This document shows, one piece after another, positions 38,867-52,512 of a DNA stretch of 64,000 nucleotides. Position numbers and translations under genes: made by a program. The notes under the pieces were generated by a model, which was not told where the DNA came from, searched no databases, and worked only from the letters and a program-made list of their open reading frames with translations. Positions within the stretch are counted from its first letter, which is position 1; every line of letters begins with the position of its first letter. The stretch is from Glandiceps talaboti (Eukaryota; Hemichordata; Enteropneusta; Spengelidae): NCBI RefSeq assembly GCF_964340395.1, contig NC_135551.1, positions 13,103,003 to 13,167,002 on the forward strand. The letters are read 5' to 3'.

Positions 38867-38868
<2 letters not shown>
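38809..38868 (-). ncRNA. Hammerhead-ribozyme-like motif (5' copy)
   Basis: The same core as the 3' copy (CTGATGA at 38852-38858, GAAA at 38835-38838), but stem I is longer. GGTGT pairs with ACACC, and an outer AACTC (38864-38868) pairs with GAGTT (38809-38813) across an asymmetric CAAGAAA loop. The predicted cut is between 38826 and 38825. Short stem III and type I topology are as reported for Penelope-associated hammerheads. Activity was not shown. Confidence 0.6.

Positions 38869-38871
<3 letters not shown>

Positions 38872-38939
<68 letters not shown>
38872..38939. repeat. (AT)n microsatellite at 5' edge of Penelope-like element
   Basis: About 34 AT units next to CACCGAGTTAT. Confidence 0.95.
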
Positions 38940-38943
<4 letters not shown>

Positions 38944-38970
38944 ACTATTATATCATTGTTAGTTTTTTCC

Positions 38971-38971
38971 G

Positions 38972-39016
<45 letters not shown>

Positions 39017-39036
39017 GCCCATTCGTTCATTCATTC

Positions 39037-39089
<53 letters not shown>
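38971..39089. repeat. (GTCT)n microsatellite
   Basis: Two GTCT arrays around a CATTCGTTCATT interruption, adjoining the 197-bp dispersed repeat. Confidence 0.95.
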
Positions 39090-39099
39090 CCCGACTGAT

Positions 39100-39298
39100 C
39101 AATGTCTCATGATCACTACTCCTCGAATACTATTGCATATCTTAAGCATATTGGTTTCTCACATTACAAAGGATTATTCAACACTGTATCATTGAAAACT
39201 ATTTTGAGAATTTCATCCCTGTTGTGTATCTTTTTCATCAAATTTCAGCAAGCACTTACAGTACATCTTTGTTTTATTTCACCGTGTTTGATTTCAAT
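39100..39298 (+). repeat. Dispersed 197-bp repeat, copy 2
   Basis: Inverted relative to 4919-5115, with the same neighbouring GTCT/CAGA array. Confidence 0.75.
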
Positions 39299-39460
39299 AT
39301 TTTAATGTCATCTTACTTCAGACCTAAACTTATTCAGCTTGAAATCCTAAAGATGTAAGTGTATATAGATCTAATTGGATGCATTTATCTATTTACATAT
39401 ATGATAGTTAATCTAATTAATGGGCAATCACAACTTAATTTTGCTTTTAATGATGATAAT

Positions 39461-39466
39461 TTTATT
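39461..39466 (-). terminator. Candidate poly(A) signal of gene B
   Basis: AATAAA on the minus strand about 105 nt after the TAA of the candidate last exon, conserved in gene A. Confidence 0.4.
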
Positions 39467-39568
39467 AATACCGAAAACCAAAATCATAGACGTTAATTAC
39501 ACTAACAATAAGACAATATAAATTACATAATCAATTTTTTAAAGATTGATGTTTAATTAATACATAAA

Positions 39569-39685
39569 TTACCACCACCAATGCAATACAACTATGAATT
39601 CGCAGATAATGTCTTCAAATCGTTTGGACGTGGCCTGGGTAGATGTCCTGGTTCCGGCCTTCTGATCGTTCACGTATTGGTGCAT
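39569..39685 (-). CDS. Gene B candidate exon 10 (terminal)
   Basis: Acceptor TTTTTTTCTAG|ATGCACC. In phase 0 it reads [20 protein letters not shown], then KRF.., a short hydrophobic FIVVLHWWW end and TAA. A dibasic KR before a hydrophobic tail recalls the cleavage site and external patch of ZP precursors, but the tail is short. Not supported by the cysteine pattern of exon 9. Confidence 0.4.
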   Translation of the reverse strand: MHQYVNDQKAGTRTSTQATSKRFEDIICEFIVVLHWWW

Positions 39686-40658
39686 CTAGAAAAAAATGGA
39701 AATGAAATATAATGCAATTCGGCGTTCTGGGTATGATAAGTATGTTATGAAAATAATAGCGACATGGTGAACCTGTCGTTACAAGTCGAAGATGATTATT
39801 TACAAAACCTCTTTATCATGACGGTTTTCTCGCAGAACAATATGGGTATATGTCCAAGCTTGAGTTTAAGAGAGGTATAAGTGAACTAATTGCCATTGAG
39901 GACGTTTACTCATATTTCAAGTACAACACAACTGACAACTGTTGTGATGTACAATGACCCGAATACAAACTCCTTATTTAGTGTTGAAAGGTTTTACGTG
40001 CCAGCTACGCTTATTAGTAGTAACGTGGTGGTAATATGGGGCATAATAATATTTTATGTTGAAAAAGGACAAGCTGTCAAACAACACACCTTTCCCCTTG
40101 AGTGGAAGTAAATGGACCATGAGTTATGAAGGAATGAGTAGATCCAGTAGTTACTTCACCAAATTCTCTTTTGAGTCCATTCACACATCCCTATAAAAGA
40201 GTGAATGGGGAGAGACTTAACCCTTTAATGATTTGGTTTATGTAACTCTTTGTAGTTACACCTTAAATATAGGTTGTCAGGCATTAAATGTTTGTAATAT
40301 AATTTGATGTGTGAAATATTAATTCTGTTTATTGTATACTGGACTATTAATCATACATACTTAATTGCGCATACCAATCGATATGGTATTGAAACATGCC
40401 AATTCTTGGTAAAGACAATATCAGGACGAAAGCTTTAATGTACGTAAATTAGAAATAAAGTCTGCTGGCAATAAGTACGTATTTACATATTATATAAAAG
40501 AATGGTAATCGGCTGTAACAGATAATCGCTGACTTGCACGACTTACAAGGTAATAATATACCACAGAACAGAAAGTTGAATCTCTAACAGTGACCTAAGA
40601 TCAATGTTCAATGGCAGTATAGCTATTGTCAATTGCCAATATCAATAATTGGACTATA

Positions 40659-40745
<87 letters not shown>

Positions 40746-41343
40746 TAGGAAAGAAATGTTATAGGTTCTTTTCTGTAGTTATTTTAGTACATACCAGGTC
40801 ACAAGGAGTTCCCACGTCATCTATTTTGCATACCATAATAGAGCAATGTAGGTACAGTTCAATATCATCCGCAACAGTCACTTTGACTCCCTGAAGAATG
40901 TCCGAGATATCCACACAAAACAGTTTCTCCAACGTATTTCCAGAGACTTGCTCATAACCAGCCACACCAGCACTTAGGCAGCTGAAAAAAACATACATAG
41001 ATATTTTAGTATTGAGTGGTTTGATAACAGGGTGTGTATCAAAATGCTTATCACCACTTTCTTATGATTGTTCACTTTCCATGGGCCACAATATAAACGT
41101 TTCTCCATGTTTTATTTCTTAGCCAACCATAACCTGTCATGTAGGTATGTATATGTTGTACACAAATTTATAGACTGACTTACCAACTATGCCACTTACT
41201 TTAAGTGATGACAGTTGAAAAAATAATAATACAAAGCTTATGATATTAAATGAAACAAGTATTTATAATGGTTTAAGATATATTTTATATTTCTTGTTAT
41301 ATAAAATATTTTGACTTGTAATATCAACAACAATATCATCATC

Positions 41344-41390
<47 letters not shown>

Positions 41391-41416
41391 GTCACCACCA
41401 CCACCACCGCCACCAC

Positions 41417-41494
<78 letters not shown>

Positions 41495-41836
41495 CATCAA
41501 CAACAACAACAACAACAACAAAATCGTCATCATTTCTGTCGCAAACTAATATAAAAACCGTAAGACTTGTTCTTAAAGGTCTAAACGTATAATTTGTCAT
41601 TCGCCCTACACATGGAAGGCCTGTGGCGACCTGTAGACTTCGAATGCATCATAACTAAATGCAATAAATAAGTAGACCGACAAAAAACAAAACAAAACAA
41701 AACAAAACAAACAAACAAACAAACAAACAAACAAACAAACAAACAAACAAACACACACACACAAATAAATATACAAATTACAAACACACATAAGTAATCA
41801 AACATAAATAACTATATAACTAAATAAATAAACTGG

Positions 41837-41870
<34 letters not shown>

Positions 41871-42866
41871 TAAAATAATTACAAATAATTTAAATATAAA
41901 CTGACATTAAACTTACGCATCAGTAAGAATATCATATGACACTGAGCTAAGCCTAGGATCCGCACTGTCCGATATGAAACAGTTCTGCACTAACAGTTCC
42001 AGATTATAGTCATTGCTTTTAACAGCGATACCAAAGTATATGAAAGTGTCATCACATATTACAATGGGGAAGTCAGTAGCAGGGTCTAAGGTACCAGTGA
42101 AACTGTTGTTGCTGTAGAATGTTGCTTCAATGGTGTATTTGCCAAATCCCAAGAAGTGAACAAAGCTAGGACTGTAAGATGAATAAAGAACATACTTCAT
42201 TTAGTCCAAGGGACAATTGTAACTCTGAAATTGTGAATATCATGAATAGCACATTATAGCAAATATGTTTTGTAAAGAAAAATGTGTCAAAAAAAGTCAT
42301 GAAGAATCGTGATACATTGTTTAGAACTACAACCACTTTAATATAGCTTATCGTTAGCTGATCGGATATTTTAGACTAATTATCATATAGATAATCACAT
42401 TGCCCATTGTATCAGAATATACTCTATTTGAATTTCAAGTATAAAGTTGTATTGGCCCAACCCATATGACCAGCCATACACGGGAGCCATTAAAGGGAAC
42501 GCCACTCCAGGAAAAAAAATGTAACTATTTTCTGGTATTAAAGACTATCATTTCTTTTATTTACACTAGAATATGTTGCCATGCATCAAAAACTAAACAG
42601 ATTGTTATAGGAAATATATATTATAAACATTTGTCACTTACCATGGATTGGAAACGATGTGAATGGGTGCAGCAATATGGTATTCCGTTGGATACAAACA
42701 TGTCATTTCAAAAAGTTTTCTGTTTCCTGCAGAGAAGACCATGTTACTGTAGCTGATGTTGCCATCTTGTAACTCCTTAATATAAGAAAATAATGACATG
42801 TACCTCACTATATCAAATATTTATGTTTATTCGACCCTTGTCAAATCCACCCATCCACCCATCCAT

Positions 42867-42897
<31 letters not shown>

Positions 42898-45800
42898 TCC
42901 ATCCATCCATCCACCTATCCATTTTACTTTTTAAGTATTTTTTTCCAGAATGTTAACCTTTAGGTAGGCAGCTGACTGAAATGTGTCATTCGGAATATAA
43001 TGTTATATTGTTTGGTTACAGATAGTGACGATTTTAGAATGTTTCAAAATGGTGATTGGCCCATGATAAGAAAATAATTACATATACCGATATCAAATAT
43101 TTTTGTTTATTCTGCTCTTGACAAATACTCCCATCCATACATCCATATTTCTGCATACCCATCCATCCATCCATTAATCCATTCATCCATCATTGCACCC
43201 ACCCACCCACCCACCCAGTTACCAAGCCACCCATTCATCCATCCATCTATCCATCCATCCCTCCATCACCCACCAATCCAACCATCAATCCATCCCTCCA
43301 TCCACCCACCAAATCATCAATAGTTTCATTCACCTCCAAGCCATCCACCCATCCATCTATCCATCCATTTTATTTTATTTTATAAATCGTGTTTCAGAAT
43401 ATTAACCTTTAGGTAGGCAGCGGGCTGTAATGTGAAATTTGACATGTAATGTCATATTGTTTTGTTACAGATAATGATACTTTTAGGATGTTCAAAAACG
43501 GTGTTTGGCCTATGCTCTCTTACCAATGACGTAGTCAAACAGTTATATAGCATGGTTCTAAACACAAATACACCATCCTCCATAGTTCCAACACAAGATG
43601 GATCATTAAGGTGGAATCCGGTTGCGTCTGTCTCTCCAAGCTGGAATTCAGTGGCCATCCATTCCATGGGAACAGCTACAAACATTTCATCGGCCTCACA
43701 GTGAATCTTATTGGACGCTGGTTGAGATGTGCTTGGTTGAACGGTGGTTGTCTGACCGGTCGGTTGAGTGGTGACTGTTTGACTGGTCGGCTGAGTGGTG
43801 GGTGTCTGACTGGTCGGCTGAGTGGTGGGTGTCTGACTGGTCGGCTGAGTGGTGGGTGTCTGACTGGTCGGCTGAGTGGTGGTTGTCTGACTGGTCGGCT
43901 GAGTGGTGACCGTGTGACTGGTCGTCTGAGGGGTGGCGGTTACTGTTGTGGTCGGTGAGGCTAGAAAGATAGGGAACAGCTTATCATATAAACAATGATT
44001 GGTAATAATGAACCTAGGATTGTAAGATAGGAAAGACTGCCCAATGACATGTTTACTTTACATTTGCTTTCATTTTAAAGTGAATTTCTGGAGCAGATAT
44101 TATGTGTAGAGAGACTGTGATGGAAACGTGAGATTGAGAACAACCATATAACATTTACAACACAGACTAATGATGAATACATGATATACTGCCTACATGT
44201 CGACTCTGCCACTCTCGCTACTTATCTAATTACCTTACTGTCGACCTATCTACCAACCTATCCATTCACCCATGACCCATTCACCCACTCACTCATCCAC
44301 CCACCCAAACAATGTACGTACATGCTCACGCACTAAGTACCGACTTACTTAAACCTACCTACCTACCTGCCTGATTGCTTGTACATACATACATACATAC
44401 ATACATACATACATACATACATACATACATACATACATACATACATACTCATTAAAAACCCATAGATGTCAATTGTCTGATTATGTTACAGCATGCAATT
44501 TTCGATATGTTGAAATACATGACATGACATTCTGAATTCTATTAAGGGTATATTGTCACCCACCCACCCACACTTAGGTTTTGAACTCAAAAACTATAGT
44601 CACAGATCCCGTATTTCAGTGATTAATAACAGTTTTCTCCACATACACACTTGTACCATAGACATGTTGCCATCTGTGACGTTTTGATTTGTTTCTGATC
44701 AGCCTGTAGAGGGCGACGTTTGATTTTGTACATTCACATGACTATGGGTTTTTAAAGTATGATTTTTGAACTCAAAAAGATCTAATTGGGATAAAGTGAA
44801 CATTTGACAGTAAAATTTTGTAAAATCAAACGTGCTTGCGAGTAGGCCCACAACGACCGAAAGTTGGTCATTTGAGTTACAGCATTCCCACCTCCTATTG
44901 AAAATTGAGATGTCCAAAACAAGAAAAAAATATTCTAAATATTCAAAAGCGAATTTAATTCAACATGCTTTTCTTTTCAATTGCATAGTTTTATCTTTCA
45001 AAAGTTCTGGTTAGACGAAAACAATAAATTAAATATAGGAAATACAAATATTGATTACTACAAATAAATGGCTAAAAGTAGTCAGGGACATCAAGAAAAC
45101 AACATGCAGAAAAAGATTTATTATGCTTTTCGGTCAGTACGACTTGTCATAATTTGGTCATGAGAAACAAAGAATAAAAAAATAGCCACTCTAACTTGTG
45201 TGCATATTTTGATTTCACTGACCCTGATATTGTCACTCATAGCTCTCAAACCTGACACTGGATGGGCTATAAGTTATATTACCGGTAAACATACATTCAA
45301 ACAGAATCTACTAAGTTTATTGTGTGGTCGTTGTCCATTCACGACAATGGGTGTCTACTCCATTAGGTTTGCAGTTTTGAAAACGTGAGTCATAACATAC
45401 GCGCAAACAAACGTAAGAATCCAAACACAAAATACTACATTTAGTTTCTATTCCTCTCAAACATGGTCCGGTTATTCATGCTAGTACCTTTGTAGTGTTT
45501 GAAAGAGATATATATAAAATATCATATTTGGATTATCTCAATTAGAACAACAAGCGTCTCTATCGTTGGTCCTTATACAGTATTTGGAATGCCATTTGAA
45601 ACCTTCAAAATCACATTTAATGTCACATTTTTAGCGCATGTGATTATATAAATGGAAATTTAAAGTACCTATAGCACATACTGAGAATGAAACTTTCTTG
45701 GTCCGCTATTTACATCAAAGAGGTTTGATTGATGGGTATTCGCCAGCGCTACATGAGTTATACTTACCATTACAAAGTAACCCATCTCCAGAATAACCAT

Positions 45801-48028
45801 TAGTACAATTGCAAATGACATAAGTCAAGCCAGATTCAACATAATACGTACAGGAACAGCCTAGACACCCGGAACACCGGCAATCACCAACTGTTCATGA
45901 ATAACATAAAGGAAAATAAGTTTCCTGGTGACAGAACGCAGTGTCAGAATATATATATTGTCACAGAGAATGAAATGATTGACTTTAGTTGATGCCACTG
46001 GGCATAAGTATGAGTTGTATTGTTATCGGGCAATTCCTTTGAAGCAAAGGTATTTTCCGACTGTAGGATAAACATAATATATTATCAGGCAAACAGCTTT
46101 TGTGATATTAATAGGTAGCAAGCAAGCCTTTAGGACAATTAAATTAAATTTTGAAATTGTGAAACAGTTCATTAATTTGATATCAAATCAAATTACAAAT
46201 GTTTACCAGCCATATGTCCAATTTTACCAAGTATGTAGGCAGTAGGCTAAATTAATATTAACAAGAATATGTTGCAGTTTTACAGCAAACGAGATTAAGG
46301 CTTTGTTTTACCTAGGAATTACCCCTAGACGCATATTCAGTTTTCTGCTACAATTAATAATACATATATCATTATCGAATTATCCCAAAAGACTTACGTA
46401 AATTAATAATACATACATACATAGCAAGGGTAGATGTTTTCGATATATATTTTCTACTCGAATATAAGGAATTTAGAGAATGCATAATATCTAATGATAG
46501 TTTTTTTTTAGTTTTTTCAAAATTTAAAGTGTGTATCCTAATAGTATTTGTAAATAATAAACGATTCGTGAAGGATATGAAATGCTGAGAATGACATTGA
46601 TATGCCCAGCAGATCGAGAGCAGCAATAATCAAAGATTCATGGTTCAACACAATGGTGTAATGTGATGGCGTCTCCCGCCAAGAGCTATGATTGCAAAAC
46701 TCTCCAGCAGAGTTTGAAAGGGGTAAGACCCCAACTGATGGCTGCAAAAGAGTAACCATAGCCAACAGCGGAGAAGAGCTTGTAAAGTTAATAGGCAAAA
46801 TGTGAAGTTTTATAAAGGTTTATGCCTGTTTGACCTTGAAGATGGCGGAAAGGATTAAAGGTCGATGTATCATTAGAAGGCTTGCTACTGATAACTTTGT
46901 GCAGACACATAAATAACGTCTCTATCTGGTATGTGCACATACGTGATGTCAATGGGAAAGACGTGGCCACCATTTCACAGTTATCATGAAGGCGACATAA
47001 TGAAGTTCCATACGTATGCGGACTGGCACCTGACATTTGTCAAATGTTTGGTTGAAATTGGCCTATGCATGTTTGATATACAGGTGGACACGCATAAACG
47101 ATAGATAGATGGACGCATGCACTGACGAAGAGACAAACAAACATGATCGAACGTACTTCCCCTGAACGTCTGTTGACTTTTCGATCAAATATCTTTAATT
47201 CCAAACATATTTGACAGATTGGGCTGAAATGTCATAGTGATATTTTAGGATATATGTCGATACAGTAATATTCAGGACATTATTAGCCCATCTTTGATGT
47301 AGAAATTCGAATATACAAACGTGGACATTTATCAAGTAGTTATATCTCGAAAACTAAGGTGAATGGGTCTGGAATTTGTTGGGGATCTCTAGGTGTTAAT
47401 CTACAGAGATTGTTCAAGACATATTGGAACAACTGGCCATAAAAAACATGACCATGCCCTTAGCAACAACCAAATACTGGTATATTTGTACAGATACCAA
47501 TCAAAATGCCTAGTGACAAACCACGACCTCACCAACAGTCAAATGATAGTGTACATTGCAAAGATAACAATACTTAGAGGATGGGTAGGGAAGTGGATAA
47601 AGATCCAACAGTGACGAATGCAATACTAAATAACAAGACCACACCAATAGCAACATTGGAATGATGGTATATATTGCAAATATATAGCGGCAGTAGTTAG
47701 GTACATAATTTTTTTAAAAATGGTTTATCACCCAACGGTTACACAGTATGAAAGCCCGTTAGTGCCATCTACAAAAGCAAAAAAAAAAATATCTTGTGCA
47801 CTCGAGAAGATAAGTTGTGTGTATATTATCTCAAGCAAATGAGATATTATCTCGAGCGCATGACACGTTATCTCGAGAAACTTTTTCGAGATCTGGATAT
47901 AATTTTAAAAAAATGTTTGCTTTCGGAAAACGGAAAGGTATCCCATTATCTCGAGAAACTATCTCATTATCATTATCAGGAGAAACTTTACATACATACA
48001 TGCATACATACATACATACATACATACA

Positions 48029-48059
<31 letters not shown>

Positions 48060-51000
48060 GTATTTTAATGAATATCTGAAAAAGAGTCCAAAAACCCTGA
48101 AGTTCAAAACTCTATAAAACACAACACCACAACTGAAGTTGGTGAAAATGGTAGTGCAAACGGGCCTGTATTTTGTTTTCTGAAAGCAACTTTTTCGTTT
48201 TCGTTTTCTCAAAAAATTATATCAAGATCTCAGGATAGTATCTCGAGATAACGAGATAATTTTTCATTTTCCGAAAACAATTTTTTTAATGTCCCTAATG
48301 GGCTTTCATATTTATTTTTCTTTTAAAGAAAAAATTATATCGAGATCCCGAGATAGTATATCTAGATAACAAGATACTTTCTTGAGATAACAATATAATT
48401 TGTTTTCTGAAAGCTAAATTTTATTTTTAAAATTATATCAATAATGAGATACTTCTCGAGATAACGAGATAACTCTCCGAAAGAAAAAAATAGAAAAAAT
48501 TATATCGAGATCTCGATAGTTTCTCGAGATAACTGGATGGTTTCTTGAGATAATGAGAAAATATGTTGTGCACTCAAGACAATATCTCGTTCGCTCGAGA
48601 TAATATCTCGTGCGCATGAGATAATTTATTGACAACACAAGATATTTTTTTGCTTTTGTGATGGTACTAACAGGCTTTCATAATTAAGATACTGCAAATG
48701 TCAACAGTAAAATAACCACGCAATTCACATAGCTAACAACATGGTTGGATTAGCATGTGGCTAATCATCCTATAACCCCCACCCCCCAAAAAAACAACAA
48801 CAAACAAACAAAAAAACAAAAAAACAAACAAACAAACAACAACAACAACGACGACAAAAACAACAACAACTGTAATGATGAGCTACAACATCATTGGTGT
48901 TTTTTTACAGTACTTTGTCTAAAGTGTTAAGTGCTAATATGTAAAGGGACATCACCTGTAATATAGACATGGTGATTACTATATATATGTTAACTACTTA
49001 TACTAGGTGTGCAAAGTCAGGCGAGATATTGTATTTACTCCTGAACGAATGTGTTGGTTAGATGGGTTAAAGACTAGTAAAGTTTAGCATCAATGTGACT
49101 TGATAAATGAGGGTGCTCGTACAAACTTCATTACATCCGTGTGCTGGATCTAATTCATCACTCCAATCTTTACAATTTGGGAACACGTTGCACAAATCAT
49201 TAGTCCCAATGCAGGTGTCTTCACCAGCGAAGTTAATACAATTGTATACACATTCTGAAATGAAAACAGAATAGAAATGAAATGAAAAATTACAAATCCG
49301 TTGTGTATGTGAAATATCACCTATATGGAAAATGTGTTGTTATCGAATGTGAAGGGTTTCATTCACTGTCACATTAAAATAACATTTATTTATTTCCATA
49401 TTTTACTTTTGTGTTTACTTTTGAAATAAACAAGTGTCATTCTAACTACAATATTAAAATTAGTTGTAAGTGAAAACACAACTTGAGGGGATATGTGGGT
49501 TTGGAAAGTAAACAAGCGCTGGTTTATGGAATAAAAACATGGGATATAGTTAAATATATCAACTGCAGCATAAGTTTAAGATTGCACTAATTGTGGAAGA
49601 AGAAGCATTGAAATTGTGTCGGTTAAAATTCAGAACAAAGAATAAAGCAACCATTACCAAAAATTTACTAATAGCAACTTGTAATGCCGACAATTTATTC
49701 CTTACCACCCACGTTACCATACTCATAAGAGTAAGAGGAAACTACAGGGCTCTGAAAGCACTCTATAGGGTGTTCATCTTCACCGTTAGGACAGTTATTG
49801 TTATCATCGCACACCTCGGCCTGGGGAACACACTCGCCGGTGAAACATCGAAATTCACATCCTAAGGAACATATAACAATACTCAAATGAAAAACCTTGC
49901 ATGACATGTAAGGAAATATTTACCAAAGCTGAAACTAAAACTAACCAGATTTAAACTAAATGCCTTCCGTAAGGACATTCTTGATGTTTTTCGTTCCTAC
50001 ACATTATAATTGTTGGCATACAATAGAATATATGCGATTAGCAATGTTTCAAGGATGTACCAATTTTATTGAATTTGAAGGGTGCTTATGTAAGATGTAG
50101 CCTAATTACTGAAAATCATTAATTATGCAAATGCATGGGTCATAAATAAACTAAACGCTACATCACCACGCTTTAATTACACTATAGAATGTATCAAATT
50201 TGAATTAATTGGGCTAGCCATTTTGATAAAATGATGACACACACAAACACAGACAGAAATACAGATAGACACACAGACAGACATACATACATACATACAT
50301 ACATACATACATACATACATACATACATACATACATACAACAAACAAACAAACAAACAAACAAACAAACAAACAAACAAACAAACACACACACACACAAA
50401 CACATGCAGAATTTTCGAATCTAATAAATAAAGCTACCTTGGCTGTAAAAGGTATTGTTTTGTTGGTGAGACAACCAACAATATATAGTCAATCAAAAGT
50501 ATTAAAGTATCGAAAACAAGACATTGTGTAGGTCTGGTACAGTAATAAGTGGAAATCGTAATTCATGGGAGGGGAGGGGGGGGGGCGCTGGGTTTTGGGT
50601 ATGGACCCAAAAAATCAATGTAACTGGCTTTATCATACCATACACAATTACATTTACCAAATGGTGAATTGATACTTTTGTGGATATTATGGAAATGCGT
50701 GTAAGTTATTATGTCTGACAAAAAAGTTTATTTTTTCAATGTTTCAATTGTAGATTATATAGAAGTTCTTTATTTACGACCTATAAAGTGAAATAACTCC
50801 TCCTAGATATTTTTAGAAGTAAATAAATTGACATTTACAAACATCTGGATTAGAATGAGACGTTTCCTTTTTTTATCAAATTATTAGGTCACTCACAAAA
50901 AGCATGAGGAAATATATTAACAAAGTGCCCATTGTTTGTATCACCTCCAGTGGCTGGGTTCCTAGTGGTATATATAACAATCCAATGTTTTGTTCACTAT

Positions 51001-51879
51001 AAAGACTTAGTGATGTTTATATATATAAAGATATTGTGTAACATACCAACTGCTTGCCTTTCATTGATAGGAGAGTCCTTACCATGTAAAAGAAGAAGAA
51101 ACATAACTTGTTTAAAATTCACAAATACATGACAACAAACTAGTCATTAAGCTGTATGCAAACAGTTACACTAAATTATTACACATTATTCAGTTGATGG
51201 ACAGTTACAATAGTTGTATTAATTATCAGAACCTGTCCTGTTATGACTTAGGTAACAGCGACGTTAAGTTTACTTCTTCAAGCATTCAAAAAAAACCACA
51301 CCCATTTACTTATTGATGTGTTGAGAAAGGAACTTGAACAAGAAGGAATGTACAATACATACATACATACATACATACATACATACATACATACGTACAT
51401 ACATATGTAACCAATTTCCTGTTGCCCAGCTATGAACAAGTACCAGTTGCATATAATAATTTATATTGGAGCCTGAGGTGTCGCCGTTGGCTTTGTTTGG
51501 GATGCAAGTGTTAAGTGTACAGTTATGAAGAAACAACAACCACACACAGTCTGAGTTTTCAATGTTCACATCTATATTTACAATCTGCACAAGAGATACG
51601 AATACATACAAACGATACTCAATACATACAATTACATAATCAAACATCTAAATAATCCAATATGTGTTATCAATTAATCGTAATTCAACTGGACAATATG
51701 CTTCGAAGGATTAGTGGTTTATGCCAAGTAGGTAAATAGTTCAATATTGAAATACTTCAGTTAAATACAATACATTCTAACGTCTAATCCATTTAACTTC
51801 CAATGAATTCTGAGTTTCGTCGAGTTAGGGCCTGAGGTGTTGAGAAAGGAACTTGAATAAGAATACATACATACATACA

Positions 51880-51910
<31 letters not shown>

Positions 51911-52481
51911 CAAATTCATTTATTTTCAACTCAATGCATGGAAATAGCATGTACAGGTAAAGTATGTACATACTTCTTCAAAAGAATACACACACACAAT
52001 ACCTTGCAGGAAATCATAGTGACTAGTGAACGACTATCTCTTGGACACCTATGACAAACGTTGACGTAATATCTAGTTGTTATGGTACCGGCTACATCAC
52101 ATTCTCCGCATATTTTGTAAGAACCTATTATAGAGCTTTGACTACAGTATTTGGTAATAAATTTGGTATTATTTCTATTTAAACCAGCTTTGATCAAACC
52201 ACTTGCGACCTTATGATATATATTTCCGAGACTTCCTATGACAATAACTATTATTTCTGAACGAAAGCCTGTGGTGTTTATTTCTAGTGAGAGTTTGAAA
52301 ACACTATGGAATATGTGCATCAAAGGGTGTGAACACTTCAACTAATATTGCATGTTTGTTCTGTACATCGATGATAGTAATGTCTGGTCGGTTATATTGA
52401 TGTTCGAAGGTTCTCATATGGGCATCAAACAGTTTAGGTTTTAGATCAGTGTCTTTAAACATACATACATACATACATACA

Positions 52482-52512
<31 letters not shown>

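Larger units (their letters stand above)
37305..38871 (-). mobile_element. 5'-truncated Penelope-like element 1 with direct terminal repeats
   Basis: A 73-bp direct repeat (37363-37435 and 38790-38862, identical) brackets an RT/GIY-YIG frame. This matches the pseudo-LTR arrangement of Penelope-like elements, in which a partial upstream copy joins a truncated one. Both repeats contain a hammerhead-ribozyme-like motif on the coding strand. The whole unit sits between (AT)n tracts. The frame is intact to its stop but lacks most of the RT. Confidence 0.85.
39355..51828. repeat. Segmental duplication, copy B (left part)
   Basis: Direct counterpart of 11040-22158. It is longer mainly through an inserted palindromic element (47747-48682), the exon 6 repeat expansion and longer microsatellites. 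Confidence 0.9.

Noticed and set aside
37698-39098. Several plus-strand membrane-like open frames
   Set aside because: Antisense of the Penelope-like RT/GIY-YIG frame and of (AT)n/(GTCT)n tracts.
39102-39305. 67-codon open frame also found at 4908-5111
   Set aside because: The two copies differ by a frameshifting indel and lie in a dispersed repeat. The shared frame reflects common origin, not coding.
41311-41592. Poly-Ser/poly-Pro and antisense poly-Asp/Gly open frames
   Set aside because: Trinucleotide microsatellite in an intron. The same site is much shorter in gene A.
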